From assembly GCF_008642335.1 (NCBI RefSeq), contig NZ_CP029191.1, positions 3,348,001 through 3,412,000 on the forward strand: 64,000 bases of DNA, in the 5' to 3' direction. Positions 34,068 to 43,350 of this stretch are shown in pieces. The position numbers and the translations under genes are program-made. Below the pieces are notes generated by a model, which saw only the letters and a list, made by a program, of their open reading frames with translations, was not told the DNA's origin and did not search any database. The stretch's first letter is position 1; each line of letters starts with the position of its first letter. The DNA comes from Streptomyces venezuelae (GTDB lineage: Bacteria; Actinomycetota; Actinomycetes; Streptomycetales; Streptomycetaceae).

Positions 34068-34817
34068 TACTTCCGTGCCGCCGCGTTCGATCGCTGCGGC
34101 GTCGTCGTCGGTCAGGCCGGTGTCGGTGATCAGCAGGTCCACGTCGGCCAGGTCCCCGAAGCGCGCGAAGTGCTCCTGGCCGTGCTTGGCGGAGTCCGCG
34201 AGCAGCACGACCCGGCGGGCCGCCGCGATGGCCGCCCGCTTCACGGCCGCCTCGGCGAGGTCGGGGGTGGTGAGCCCGGCCTCGGCGGAGTAGCCGTTGG
34301 CGGCGAGGAAGAGGACGTCGGCGCGGATCTCGCCGTACGCCCGCAGGGCCCACGCGTCGACGGCCGCGCGCGTACGCTGCCGGACCCTGCCGCCGATGAG
34401 GTGGAGCTGGATGCCGGGGTGGTCGGCGAGGCGGGCGGCCGTGGGCAGACCGTGGGTGACGACGGTGAGCGTCGACTCCAGCGGGAGCGCCGCCGCGAGC
34501 CGCGCGACGGTCGACCCGGCGTCGAGGACGACGCTGCCCTCGGCGGGCAGTTCGGCGAGGGCGGCGCGGGCGATGCGGTCCTTCTCGTCGGCGGCGGTGC
34601 CCTCGCGCTCGGCGAGGTCCGGCTCGAAGTCGAGGCGCCCCGCCGGTATGGCACCGCCGTGCACGCGGCGCACGAGTCCTGCGCGGTCGAGGGCCTTCAG
34701 GTCTCGTCGGATGGTCTCCGCGGTGACCTGGAACTCCTCGGCGAGGGACAGCACGTCGACGCGGCCGCCGTCGCGCGCGAGCCGCAGGATCTCCTGCTGT
34801 CGCTCCGGTGCGTACAT
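34056..34817 (-). CDS. DeoR family repressor of the fructose operon
   Basis: 253 residues. N-terminal winged helix-turn-helix (RQQEILRLARDGGRVDVLSLAEEFQVTAETIRRDL) and a DeoR sugar-phosphate sensor domain with VVLDAGSTVARLA and TPDLAEAAVKRA. Such regulators usually respond to fructose-1-phosphate. Start at ATG 34817, nine bases after GGAGG. First gene of the fru operon and stop-start overlapping fruK. Confidence 0.92.
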   Translation of the reverse strand: MYAPERQQEILRLARDGGRVDVLSLAEEFQVTAETIRRDLKALDRAGLVRRVHGGAIPAGRLDFEPDLAEREGTAADEKDRIARAALAELPAEGSVVLDAGSTVARLAAALPLESTLTVVTHGLPTAARLADHPGIQLHLIGGRVRQRTRAAVDAWALRAYGEIRADVLFLAANGYSAEAGLTTPDLAEAAVKRAAIAAARRVVLLADSAKHGQEHFARFGDLADVDLLITDTGLTDDDAAAIERGGTEVVRA

Positions 34818-34876
34818 GTCCGTTTGCCTCCGCCGCATGCCCGAGCCTGTGGTTTCACCACGAGAGTACGGCCGGG

Positions 34877-34886
34877 TTTCCGGAAA
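34877..34886. promoter_or_regulatory. Palindrome TTTCCGGAAA upstream of the fru operon
   Basis: A perfect 10-bp palindrome 60 bp before the deoR start, flanked by GTTT and GTAAAC. It lies where an autoregulatory operator is expected. Confidence 0.35.
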
Positions 34887-34987
34887 GTAAACAGAGTCGG
34901 GCGCGACCCGGACACAAACGGACTTCGGTCACCGCGCGAGGTTGCTTTGGGCCCGCGCCGCCACGGGCCTACGACCCCGCCACAGAC

Positions 34988-35617
34988 CTACGGCCAGGGA
35001 AACGCGTCCAGCGCGGCGAGGCAGCGCTCGGCGAGCGCGGCCGGACCGTCGCTTCCCGAGGAGTCCCCCGCCCAGGTCTCCACCCCCACCCGGACCGCCG
35101 CGCTCGCGACCGCCGCCGCGAGCCGCAGATCGAGGGAGTGCGCGGCGTCCGCCCGCTCCCCCAGCCCCGCCCGCTCCCCCAGCACCGCCAGCAGCGTCTG
35201 CTCCGACGCGTGGCACGCGTCCGCCCACACCGCCCGCAGCGCCGCGCTCTCCACCGCCATGCGCAGCAACGACCGCACCCAGTCCAGGGACTCCATGGCC
35301 CCCGCGGTCTCCGCCCCGAGCGCCTCCCTGACCGCGTGCCGCAGCGCGTCCGGAACGGACAGCTCCGCCGGTGCCGCACGCACCGCCTCCGCCCACTGCT
35401 GCGCGCCCGCCGTGAAGAGCGGTGCGACGGACTCCTCCTTGGTCGGGAAGTAGCGGTAGAACGTGCGCGGCGCGACGCCCGCCGCCCGCGCGATGTCCTC
35501 GGCGCGGGTGGCCCGCAGCCCGTCCGCCACGAAGAGCGCCGCCGCGGTACGGGCGATGTCCAGGCGGGTCTCGTTCTTGCGTCGCTCCGTGAGCGAAACG
35601 GGAGGCATGTCAGGCAT
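34988..35617 (-). CDS. TetR family transcriptional regulator
   Basis: 209 residues. The helix-turn-helix is near residues 30-60: TRAEDIARAAGVAPRTFYRYFPTKEE. The C-terminal part is a variable ligand domain. ATG at 35617 (or 35608) begins the conserved part; the long upstream frame is not coding. Divergent from a solute-binding lipoprotein gene with an inverted repeat between them, so that gene is the probable target. Confidence 0.9.
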   Translation of the reverse strand: MPDMPPVSLTERRKNETRLDIARTAAALFVADGLRATRAEDIARAAGVAPRTFYRYFPTKEESVAPLFTAGAQQWAEAVRAAPAELSVPDALRHAVREALGAETAGAMESLDWVRSLLRMAVESAALRAVWADACHASEQTLLAVLGERAGLGERADAAHSLDLRLAAAVASAAVRVGVETWAGDSSGSDGPAALAERCLAALDAFPWP

Positions 35618-35664
35618 GCCAGGCAGGTTATGCCAGCACCCCGACACGGGCTCATCGGCACTTA

Positions 35665-35679
35665 CTGCCCGTATGGCAG
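35665..35679. promoter_or_regulatory. Inverted repeat between TetR and solute-binding genes
   Basis: CTGCC-CGTAT-GGCAG, extended on both sides by near-complementary bases. A further CTGCCA copy follows at 35683. Likely TetR operator shared by the divergent promoters. Confidence 0.45.
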
Positions 35680-35762
35680 AATCTGCCACCGCCAGAGGCG
35701 CATCGACGAGGCTGCTCGCCGTCGTCGGATGCGCGCGGACAAGCAGAAGGTGGCAATCAGCG

Positions 35763-37016
35763 GTGCGTCGTCGGCAGTTCCTTCTCCACACGGCCGGTCT
35801 CACCGGCGCCACCGCGCTCGGCGCCGCCGGCCTCAGCGCCTGTTCCGCGGAGACCGACACCCCGCTCAAGCTCCTCGTCGCCAGCTACGACAAGAGCGTG
35901 GGCTCCTCCATCGGCGACCAGTGGGGCAGCCTCATCGGCGCCTTCAAGAAGGCCCATCCCGGCATCGGCGTCGACCTCGAACGCGTCCCCTTCGCCAAGC
36001 TCGACCAGACCCTGGCCCGGCGCGTGAAGGACGGCGACGCCCCCGACATCGCCCAGTCCAACCTCTTCGCGCCCTACGCCGAGGACGGCAAGCTGTACGG
36101 CGCGTCCGACCTGTTCGACGTGCGCACCGAGGGCGACTTCATCCGCTCGTACGCGGAGGCGGGTATGGTCGACCGCGTCCAGTACGGCCTGCCGTTCCTG
36201 GCCAGCACCCCGCGGCTCTTCTACAACAAGGCGCTGTTCAAGCAGGCCCGTGTCAAAGCGCCTCGCTCCTGGGCCGAACTGCGCGACGCGGCCGTGGCGT
36301 TGAAGGCGATCGGCGTGCCCACGCCGTACGGCCTGCAGCTCGGCCCCGAGGCCGCCGAGGACGAGATCCTGGCCTGGCTCCTCGCGGACGGCGGCGGCTA
36401 CGCGGGCCTCACCGGCTACGACTTCGCCAACCCCAGCAACATCGACACCCTCACCTGGCTGCGCGACAACCTCGTCACGCGCGGGCTCGCGGGCGCCGAC
36501 CCGAAGTCGCTGACGAGGACGGACGCGTATGCCCAGTTCCTGCGCGGGAAGATCGGCATGCTCATCGCCCACCCGGTCCTGATGGGCGCGGCGGACCAGG
36601 CCAAGTTCCCCTACGGGCACGCCCCGTTCCCCCGGAAGCTGGGCGGCGCCGCGCCGCCCGTCGGGCTCAACGACTGGCTGATGGCGTTCAAGCAGAACGG
36701 GCGGCGGGAGCAGTGCGGGACGTTCCTGAGCTACCTGTACGGGCGCAAGTCCGCCCTCGCGTACGGCGGGAGTCAGTCCGCTCTGCCCGTGACGAGCTCC
36801 GCGTCGGACGCGCTGCGGAAGGATCCGAAGCAGCGGCCGATGTGGGACTTCATCGATCAGATGCCGGAGGCGCAGTTCCAGCCTACGAATCTCGGGTCTT
36901 GGCCCGAGGTTCGTGGCGCGGTGCGTCGCCGGATCGGCGAGGGAGTGGTCAAGGGCGGTAGCCCCAAGGAGGTCCTGGAAGGCCTTGACGCGGTGGCGGC
37001 GCAGGCGGAGCTTTAG
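35763..37016 (+). CDS. ABC transporter sugar-binding lipoprotein (orphan)
   Basis: 417 residues. Signal peptide with twin-Arg-like RRRQFLL and lipobox LSAC. The mature part is an extracellular binding protein of the carbohydrate type: LIGAFKKAHPGIGVDLERVPFAKLDQ, DIAQSNLFAPYAEDGKL and FYNKALFKQA. No permease or ATPase gene is adjacent, so it depends on components elsewhere or has another role. GTG start at 35763. Confidence 0.88.
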   Translation: MRRRQFLLHTAGLTGATALGAAGLSACSAETDTPLKLLVASYDKSVGSSIGDQWGSLIGAFKKAHPGIGVDLERVPFAKLDQTLARRVKDGDAPDIAQSNLFAPYAEDGKLYGASDLFDVRTEGDFIRSYAEAGMVDRVQYGLPFLASTPRLFYNKALFKQARVKAPRSWAELRDAAVALKAIGVPTPYGLQLGPEAAEDEILAWLLADGGGYAGLTGYDFANPSNIDTLTWLRDNLVTRGLAGADPKSLTRTDAYAQFLRGKIGMLIAHPVLMGAADQAKFPYGHAPFPRKLGGAAPPVGLNDWLMAFKQNGRREQCGTFLSYLYGRKSALAYGGSQSALPVTSSASDALRKDPKQRPMWDFIDQMPEAQFQPTNLGSWPEVRGAVRRRIGEGVVKGGSPKEVLEGLDAVAAQAEL

Positions 37017-37039
37017 CGCTCCGCTGGTCGGTCGGTTCT

Positions 37040-37135
37040 TCACTGCGGGCCGGTTGTGGCTGGGCGCGCCCCGCGGCGGAGCCGCAGATCGTCACGGCCC
37101 CGCGCCCCTGGAGCTACCCGGCGCGGGGAAACCGT
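37040..37135 (+). repeat. Streptomyces-type intergenic GC-rich repeat element
   Basis: Contains CTGCGGGCCGGTTGTGGCTGG and CCCCGCGCCCCTGGAGC between convergent genes. The same core phrases recur at 42421-42520. Such elements are common between Streptomyces genes; function unknown, perhaps transcript ends. Confidence 0.5.
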
Positions 37136-37146
37136 ACGACCACCCC

Positions 37147-38682
37147 TCACTGCGTCAGCACGGGCTCCTTCCCCAAAGCGTCCACGGTCACCGCACCGTC
37201 GTCCCCGCCGCCGCCCTCGACATGCTGCTTCGGCTTTGCCGGGAGGGCGAACATCACCAGGAAGATGACGGCGAGCACGGCCGCCACCCACCACAGCGCG
37301 TTCTGGAAGCCGTCCACGAACTCCGCCGGAATCCGGTCGGGCCCGACGTGTTCGTCGATGACTCCGAAGAAGACCACCGACACGAGGCCGAGGCCGAGCG
37401 CCGTGCCCATCTGCTGCACGGTGTTGATGAGTCCGGAGGCCGAACCCGCGTGCTCCTGCGGGACGTCCGAGAGGACCGCGTCCGTGAGCGGGGCCACGAT
37501 CAGGCCCATGCCGACGCCCATCACGACCAGCGGGAGCGCCATCTGCCAGGGCGCGATGTCCGTCCCGTACCGGCCGGCCTCCCAGATGTAGATCAGGACG
37601 CCCGCGGCCATCGCCACGGCGCCGGTCTGCAGCACCTTGCGGCCGAAGCGGGGCACGAGCTTCTGCACGGAGATACCGGCCGCCGCCGAGACGGCGATCG
37701 AGAACGGCACGCCCGTCAGACCGGCGCGCAGCGCGCTCCAGCCGAGGCCGATCTGCATGTAGAGCGTCCAGACGAGGAAGAAGATGCCCAGTGTGATGCC
37801 GAAGACCGTCTGCACCGCGATGCCCGCGGCGAAGCTCTTCACCTTGAACAGGGACAGCTCGACGAGCGGCGAACCGTCCTTCGCGGCCTTCCTCTTCTCG
37901 TACGCGACGAGTGCGCCGAAGACGGCGAGGGACCCGGCCATCATCACGTAGCCCCAGGTGGGCCAGCCGAGCTCGCGGCCGCGGGTGAGCGGATAGAGCA
38001 GCATCAGCAGACCGGCGGTGACCAGGACGACGCCGACGAGGTCCAGCTTGAGGGCGCGCGGCGCCTTGGACTCGCTGATGAACTTCCGGCCGAGGATGAC
38101 GCCCGCGATGCCGACCGGCAGGTTGATGAGGAAGATCGGCCGCCACTCGAGGCCGAAGATGTTCCACTCGGTGAGCAGCGCGCCGAGCAGCGGTCCGGAG
38201 ACCGCGCCGAGCCCGACGATCATGCCGAAGAGGCCGAAGACCTTGCCGCGCTCGTGGGCCGGGAAGGTCGCGTGCACGATCGACAGCACCTGCGGCACCA
38301 TCAGCGCGGCCATGCCGCCCTGGAGGATGCGCGACGCGACCAGCATCTCCGGGTTCGCCGCGAAGCCGCAGAGCGCGGAGGCGACGGTGAACCCGGTGAT
38401 GCCTATGAGGAAGATCCGCTTGCGGCCGTGGATGTCGCCGAGCCGCCCGCCGGTGACGAGGCCGGCGGCGAAGGCGAGCGAGTAGCCCGCGGTGATCCAC
38501 TGGATCTGGCTGAACGAGGCGCCCGCGTCACGCTGGATCGACGGGATGGCGATGTTGACGATCGTGACGTCGACGAGGTCCATGAAGGCGGCCGTCATCA
38601 CGATGGCCAGGGCGAACCAACGCCGCCGGTCGCCGGCGGCCGCCGGTGTCCCGGGAGCGGAAGTGGTGCTGGGTGAAGTCAT
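37147..38682 (-). CDS. MFS drug exporter, DHA2 (14-helix, EmrB/QacA) type
   Basis: 511 residues. FMDLVDVTIVNIAIPSIQRD (motif D1) is in helix 1, GGRLGDIHGRKRIFLIG is motif A, and SRILQGGMAALMVPQ follows as motif B. About 14 helices and a Gly/Asp-rich C-terminal tail. Divergent from a WYL regulator with 62 bp between, so that regulator likely controls it. Substrate unknown. Confidence 0.9.
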   Translation of the reverse strand: MTSPSTTSAPGTPAAAGDRRRWFALAIVMTAAFMDLVDVTIVNIAIPSIQRDAGASFSQIQWITAGYSLAFAAGLVTGGRLGDIHGRKRIFLIGITGFTVASALCGFAANPEMLVASRILQGGMAALMVPQVLSIVHATFPAHERGKVFGLFGMIVGLGAVSGPLLGALLTEWNIFGLEWRPIFLINLPVGIAGVILGRKFISESKAPRALKLDLVGVVLVTAGLLMLLYPLTRGRELGWPTWGYVMMAGSLAVFGALVAYEKRKAAKDGSPLVELSLFKVKSFAAGIAVQTVFGITLGIFFLVWTLYMQIGLGWSALRAGLTGVPFSIAVSAAAGISVQKLVPRFGRKVLQTGAVAMAAGVLIYIWEAGRYGTDIAPWQMALPLVVMGVGMGLIVAPLTDAVLSDVPQEHAGSASGLINTVQQMGTALGLGLVSVVFFGVIDEHVGPDRIPAEFVDGFQNALWWVAAVLAVIFLVMFALPAKPKQHVEGGGGDDGAVTVDALGKEPVLTQ

Positions 38683-38744
38683 GCGGCAAGGCTAGAGGCC
38701 ATATAGGTCAGGTCGTGTCCTAGTTCTCCGGCATCCTGGTCGGT

Positions 38745-39776
38745 ATGACGACGGATGCGGCGGACGACGGTACGAGGACGGCGAAACTGGGCGCGGCTTC
38801 CGGTGTCGGTACCGGCACCGACACTCCAGCCCGGCTCTTTCAACTGCTCTCCCTTCTGCAGACGCCCCGTGAGTGGCCCGGTGCCGAGCTCTCCGAGCGG
38901 CTCGGCGTCAGTCGGCGCACGGTGCGGCGGGACATCGACCGGCTGCGCGACCTCGGCTATCCGGTGCGGGCGAGCCAGGGCGCGGCCGGCGGCTACCGTC
39001 TGGTCGCGGGCAAAGCCATGCCGCCGCTGGTCCTGGACGACGAGGAGGCGGTGGCCATCGCGGTCGGGCTGCGGGCCGGGGCGGGGCATGCGGTGGAGGG
39101 CGTGGAGGAGGCGTCGGTGCGGGCGCTCACCAAACTGGAGCAGGTGCTTCCGGGGCGGCTGCGGCACCGGGTCTCCGCGCTGCAGATCGCGACGACGCCG
39201 CTGACCAGCGGGGACGGGGCGAGCATCGCGCCGGAGACGCTGACGGTGATGGCGTCGGCCGCGGCAGGGCACGAGCGGCTGCGGTTCGCCTACCGCGCCG
39301 GGGACGGCACGGAGTCCCGGCGGCTCACCGAGCCGTACCGGCTGGTGTCGACTGGGCGCCGCTGGTACCTCGTGGCGTACGACATCGACCGCGAGGACTG
39401 GCGGACCTTCCGCGTCGACCGGGTCTCCGAGCCGTTCGCGACGGGCGCGCGGTTCGTGCCGCGGGAGCTGCCGCGGGGGGACGCGGCGACGTTCATCCGC
39501 GAGTCGATGTGGCGCGGACGTCAGCGCACGTACGAAGTGGACGTCGCCTTCGCGGCGCCCGCCGACTTCGTCACCGCACGGCTGCCCTCGGCACTGGGCC
39601 CCGTCCAGCCGGTGGACGAGCACAGCTGCCGCCTGCGCTGCGAGGCCTCGGACTCCGTGGAGTGGCTGGCGGTCCGGCTGGCGGTCATGGACTGCGACTT
39701 CAGCGTGCGGGGCCCGCGGGAACTGGTGGAGTGCGTGAGAGAGATGGGCGCACGCCTGACCCGATCAGCAAGCTGA
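38745..39776 (+). CDS. HTH/WYL-domain transcriptional regulator (YafY-like)
   Basis: 343 residues. N-terminal DeoR-type helix-turn-helix (WPGAELSERLGVSRRTVRRDIDRL), then GYPVRASQGAAGGYRL. The WYL domain, with RRWYLVAYDIDREDWRTFRVDRV, lies near residues 200-235 and may sense a nucleic acid or small ligand. A C-terminal WCX-like extension follows. Divergent from a DHA2 exporter gene; the 62-bp gap contains GGTCAGGTCGTGTCCTA near its middle, a likely shared operator region. Confidence 0.9.
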   Translation: MTTDAADDGTRTAKLGAASGVGTGTDTPARLFQLLSLLQTPREWPGAELSERLGVSRRTVRRDIDRLRDLGYPVRASQGAAGGYRLVAGKAMPPLVLDDEEAVAIAVGLRAGAGHAVEGVEEASVRALTKLEQVLPGRLRHRVSALQIATTPLTSGDGASIAPETLTVMASAAAGHERLRFAYRAGDGTESRRLTEPYRLVSTGRRWYLVAYDIDREDWRTFRVDRVSEPFATGARFVPRELPRGDAATFIRESMWRGRQRTYEVDVAFAAPADFVTARLPSALGPVQPVDEHSCRLRCEASDSVEWLAVRLAVMDCDFSVRGPRELVECVREMGARLTRSAS

Positions 39777-39905
39777 CCCGATCCACGATGTGCCCCGGCC
39801 CGTGACCCGCTCGCACGGGATCGCAAGGGCGGGTGGGTGGGGAAAACGCGCGAAGCGCGACGGCCCGAGCCCACGGCGCCGAGTGATCCCCCAAAGGCCG
39901 GCCGC

Positions 39906-40904
39906 CTAGGCCGCCGCGTCGAACCCCGTGTCCCGCGCCAGCTTCTTCAGTTCGAGCAGCGCGTGCTTCTCGATCTGGCGGATCCGCTCACGCGTGAGCC
40001 CGTGCTCCTTGCCGACCTCCGTCAGCGTGCGCTCACGGCCGTCGTCGATGCCGTACCGCATCTTGATGATGGACGCCGTGCGCTGGTCCAGGCGGCCGAT
40101 GAGGCCGTCGAGCTCCTCGCTGCGGAGCAGCGAGAGGACGGACTGCTCGGGCGAGACGGCGGACGTGTCCTCCAGGAGGTCGCCGAACTGCGTGTCGCCC
40201 TCGTCGTCCACGCCCATGTTCAGCGAGACGGGGTCGCGCGCCCAGTCCAGGACGTCCGTGACGCGCTCGGGCGTCGAGGACAGCTCCGCGGCGATCTCCG
40301 CGGGCTCCGGGTCGCGGCCGTTCTCACGGTTGAACTCGCGCTGCACACGGCGGATCCGGCCCAGCTCCTCCACCAGGTGGACGGGGAGGCGGATGGTGCG
40401 GGACTGGTCGGCTATGGAGCGGGTGATGGCCTGGCGGATCCACCACGTGGCGTACGTGGAGAACTTGAAGCCCTTGGCGTAGTCGAACTTCTCGACCGCG
40501 CGGACCAGGCCCGCGTTGCCCTCCTGGATCAGGTCGAGGAGGGGGAGGCCGCTGCGCGGATAGCGGCGGGCGACCGCGACGACCAGGCGGAGGTTCGAGC
40601 GGATGAAGACGTCCTTGGCGCGCTCACCGTCGGCGACGAGGGCTTCGAGCTCCTCGCGGTCCGCGGTGACCTTGCTGTCCTCGACCTCTCCGTCCAGGAT
40701 CTTCTGGGCATAGACGCCCGCCTCGATGACCTGGGAGAGCTCCACTTCCTTGGCGGCGTCCAGCAGCGGCGTACGCGCGATCTCGTCGAGGTACATGCCG
40801 ACCAGGTCGCGGTCGGCGATCTCCCCGCCTACGGCGCGAACACTGCGTGCCGCGTCGGTCTCGCCGGAGGCGGACTTACGACGGGCGACGGCACGGGTTG
40901 CCAT
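39906..40904 (-). CDS. hrdD: RNA polymerase sigma factor HrdD
   Basis: 332 residues, group 2 sigma-70 factor. Region 1.2 DLVGMYLDEIARTPLL, region 2 (NLRLVVAVARRYPRSGLPLLDLIQEGNAGL, then YATWWIRQAI), region 3, and region 4.2 LTEVGKEHGLTRERIRQIE. It lacks the long N-terminal extension of the primary sigma HrdB, and its size equals that known for HrdD. HrdD is dispensable in S. coelicolor and known to be transcribed under stress sigmas. A matching sigma-R promoter is seen 95 bp upstream. Confidence 0.95.
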   Translation of the reverse strand: MATRAVARRKSASGETDAARSVRAVGGEIADRDLVGMYLDEIARTPLLDAAKEVELSQVIEAGVYAQKILDGEVEDSKVTADREELEALVADGERAKDVFIRSNLRLVVAVARRYPRSGLPLLDLIQEGNAGLVRAVEKFDYAKGFKFSTYATWWIRQAITRSIADQSRTIRLPVHLVEELGRIRRVQREFNRENGRDPEPAEIAAELSSTPERVTDVLDWARDPVSLNMGVDDEGDTQFGDLLEDTSAVSPEQSVLSLLRSEELDGLIGRLDQRTASIIKMRYGIDDGRERTLTEVGKEHGLTRERIRQIEKHALLELKKLARDTGFDAAA

Positions 40905-41369
40905 GCGTGCTCCCTTGCGATGGTTGTCCTGGTCGGCCCACTCGTGGGGCCTCTGTGGTGGATGGCACACCCTCGGGTGCCCTGCATCCGATGGAAACAA
41001 CGACTGGAATCCGGACAGAATTCCCAAGCCGCGCATCTTTTTTCTTGACGGTGCAGTACCCTGTGGCGCCGCACGGGCGCCCTGGTGCCTCGGAGGGCTC
41101 GGAGATGCAGGTCAGGCCGGGCTTCGAGGGCCGGTTCCTGCCGGAAGAGCGCGGCGCCATTGGCTGCTCTTCCCTCGTGAAGACGGTCCGCGCACCCTGT
41201 TGGTTGCTCAGGGCGCTCGAGTCCGGTCCTCCGCTCTCCGCCCTGATCGTGTGCTCCGTTACGCGCCGAGTACTCATGTCCAGTCGAACCGAGTCGTCAT
41301 GTCCTCGGCCCCGGGACCTAGGGCCCGAGACCGTTACCCGACGCCGGGGCGGCGGCCTACCGTCCCCCC
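40905..41369. other. Intergenic region between divergent hrdD and questin-oxidase-like genes
   Basis: No gene seen in 465 bp. It holds the hrdD promoter (separate entry). Several short frames cross it, but none has a convincing start or composition. Confidence 0.5.
40999..41025 (-). promoter_or_regulatory. Sigma-R-type promoter of hrdD
   Basis: On the minus strand GGGAAT at 41025-41020, then exactly 18 bases, then GTT at 41001-40999. The known sigma-R (thiol-oxidative stress) consensus is GGGAAT-N18-GTT. It is 95 bp before the hrdD ATG. Confidence 0.85.
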
Positions 41370-42401
41370 ATGGATCACAGGAGCGACACCTCAGGCGTCC
41401 TCGACGAGGCCCTGGAGCGGCTGCACGCCACCGGGCCCGAACGGCTCGGCCGGCTCACCAACCACGCCCCGATGGCCGTCGAGGCGCTCGCCGCGCGCGG
41501 GCAGGCCGCCGCCGTCCACCGGTGGCTCGATCTCTACGCCCCGAAACTGGAGGAGTTTCCCGCCCCCGTGGAGCCGGTCACCGAGGTGAACTGGGCCGCG
41601 GCACTGGGTGACCCGCGCCGCGCCGCCGACTGGATCGCGTACTTCGAGCGGCAGATCGCGGAGCGGCCCTGGCGCGATGTGCTCGCGCAGTGGTGGCCCC
41701 GGCTGCTGCCCGGTCTGTACGGCGGCTCGACGCACCCCGTGATCCGGGTGGGCCATGCCGTGCGCACGCTGGAGGAGGGCGGCACGGACGCGGGGCCCCG
41801 CCTCGCGGAGCTCGCCCACGGCCTCGGCTACTGGGCTGCCCGCCACCGCCCTCTCGTCGGCGTGGCCGTACTGCCCGGCGTCCACGGCACCGCCGCCGAC
41901 GGCCTGGACGCGGTGCCGCCCATCGCGGACCGCGCGGACGGCGGTTTCCCCGCGCGGCTCGCCCGGGTCGAGGGGATCCCGGCGTGGGCGGCCGCCGTGG
42001 ACGACCCGGAGGAGGCCCGGCGCAGGCTGGCCGAGCTCGTGCGGGCGGCCACGCACCGGTACGCGACGCACGGCCACGGCGAGGAGACGATGCTGGTGCA
42101 CGCGGCGACCGCGCCCAACGCCGTGCTGCGCGCGCTGCCCGCGCTCCCCCGCGCCCTGTGGGTGCCGAGCCTGCGGGCGGCGTGGACGGCGTCGGCCGCC
42201 GTCACCGCGATGTACGCGCCGGATGAGCCGGTGGCGTACGAGCCGGTCGGGGACCTCGATGCCGAGGAGGTCTTTGCGCGGGCGCTCGCGCATGGGGACG
42301 AACACGTGATCAAGTTCGCGGACACGGCGTTGGACGTCGGTGATCAGCGGGCGCTGGGGGCGGTTCTGCGGGCGGTTGAGCTGAGCGTGCCGCTCGGCTG
42401 A
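41370..42401 (+). CDS. Questin oxidase-like protein (DUF4243 family)
   Basis: 343 residues, soluble. The opening LTNHAPMAVEAL and the central HPVIRVGHAVRTLE and LAHGLGYWAARHR match the questin oxidase-like family, which includes fungal Baeyer-Villiger-type enzymes of anthraquinone ring cleavage. The bacterial function is unknown. His-containing blocks (NHAP, HPVIRVGH, HGHGEETMLVHAAT) could bind metal. Divergent from hrdD. Confidence 0.75.
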   Translation: MDHRSDTSGVLDEALERLHATGPERLGRLTNHAPMAVEALAARGQAAAVHRWLDLYAPKLEEFPAPVEPVTEVNWAAALGDPRRAADWIAYFERQIAERPWRDVLAQWWPRLLPGLYGGSTHPVIRVGHAVRTLEEGGTDAGPRLAELAHGLGYWAARHRPLVGVAVLPGVHGTAADGLDAVPPIADRADGGFPARLARVEGIPAWAAAVDDPEEARRRLAELVRAATHRYATHGHGEETMLVHAATAPNAVLRALPALPRALWVPSLRAAWTASAAVTAMYAPDEPVAYEPVGDLDAEEVFARALAHGDEHVIKFADTALDVGDQRALGAVLRAVELSVPLG

Positions 42402-42417
42402 GACGGGCTTCGTCCGC

Positions 42418-42540
42418 GGGCCCGCCGTGGCTGGTCGCGCAGTTCCCCGCGCCCCTGGCTGCGACACCGGGCCGTAGTCCAGAAGTACCGTCGCAGGGGC
42501 CCGCGCCCCTGGAGAACGCCCCTTCGGGGCTACTGCCCCC
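42418..42540 (+). repeat. Streptomyces-type intergenic GC-rich repeat element
   Basis: GTGGCTGGTCGCGCAGTTCC and two copies of CCGCGCCCCTGG, then GCCCCTTCGGGGC hairpin, between convergent genes. Related to the element near 37.1 kb. Confidence 0.55.
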
Positions 42541-42547
42541 TCCCCCC

Positions 42548-43318
42548 TCAGCCGAACTGCACCGACCTCTTCGCCAGTCCCATCCAGAAGCCGTCGATCA
42601 CGCTCCGCTGTCCCCTCAGATCGCCCGTCGCGTCCGCCGCGCCCAGCGTCACGAACAGCGGCGCGAAGTGCTCCGTGCGCGGGTGGGCGAGCTGTCCCGC
42701 CGGGGACTTGTGCCCGAAGTCGAGCAGCGCGTCCACGTCGCCCGCCTCCAGCGCCTCGTGCCCCCACGCGTCGAACTCCGCCGACCAGGACGGGACGCCG
42801 CCCTGCCGCAGCGCGGCGAGGTTGTGCGTGAAGAAGCCGCTGCCGACGATCAGGACACCCTCGTCGCGCAGCGGCGCCAGCTTGCGGCCGATGTCCATGA
42901 GGCGGCGCGGGTCGAGGGTCGGCAGGGAGATCTGAAGCACGGGGATGTCGGCGTCCGGGTACATCTCCACGAGCGGGACGTACGCGCCGTGGTCGAGCCC
43001 GCGGTCCGGCACGTCCTGGACGGGCGTGCCGGAGGCGTGCAGCAGTTTCCGTACGGAGGCGGCGAGTTCGGGGGCGCCGGGCGCGGCGTACGTCACCTGG
43101 TAGTAGTGCTCGGGGAAGCCCCAGAAGTCGTACACGAGGGGCAGTGTCTCGGTGGCGGACAGGGCGAGCGGGGCCTCCTCCCAGTGCGCGGAGACCATGA
43201 GGATCACCTTCGGGCGCGGCAGCCCCGCGGACCAGGCGGCGAGCTCGCCGGGCCAGACGGGGTCGTCGGCGAGCGGCGGTGCGCCGTGGCTGAGATACAG
43301 GGCGGGCATGCGGGACAT
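42548..43318 (-). CDS. Extradiol ring-cleavage dioxygenase (4,5-DOPA dioxygenase/LigB family)
   Basis: 256 residues. Class III extradiol enzyme with iron or zinc. Metal-binding His in YLSHGAPP and SAHWE, then LDHGAYVPLVEMYPDADIPV and GSGFFTHNL. Start at ATG 43318, after GGAGG. Relatives oxidise catechols to ring-opened products; the catechol here is unknown. It is divergent from a MarR regulator, with direct repeats of an operator-like sequence just upstream of its start. Confidence 0.9.
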   Translation of the reverse strand: MSRMPALYLSHGAPPLADDPVWPGELAAWSAGLPRPKVILMVSAHWEEAPLALSATETLPLVYDFWGFPEHYYQVTYAAPGAPELAASVRKLLHASGTPVQDVPDRGLDHGAYVPLVEMYPDADIPVLQISLPTLDPRRLMDIGRKLAPLRDEGVLIVGSGFFTHNLAALRQGGVPSWSAEFDAWGHEALEAGDVDALLDFGHKSPAGQLAHPRTEHFAPLFVTLGAADATGDLRGQRSVIDGFWMGLAKRSVQFG

Positions 43319-43350
43319 CGCGCACCTCCGGCGAGCGGACCGAACAGTCA

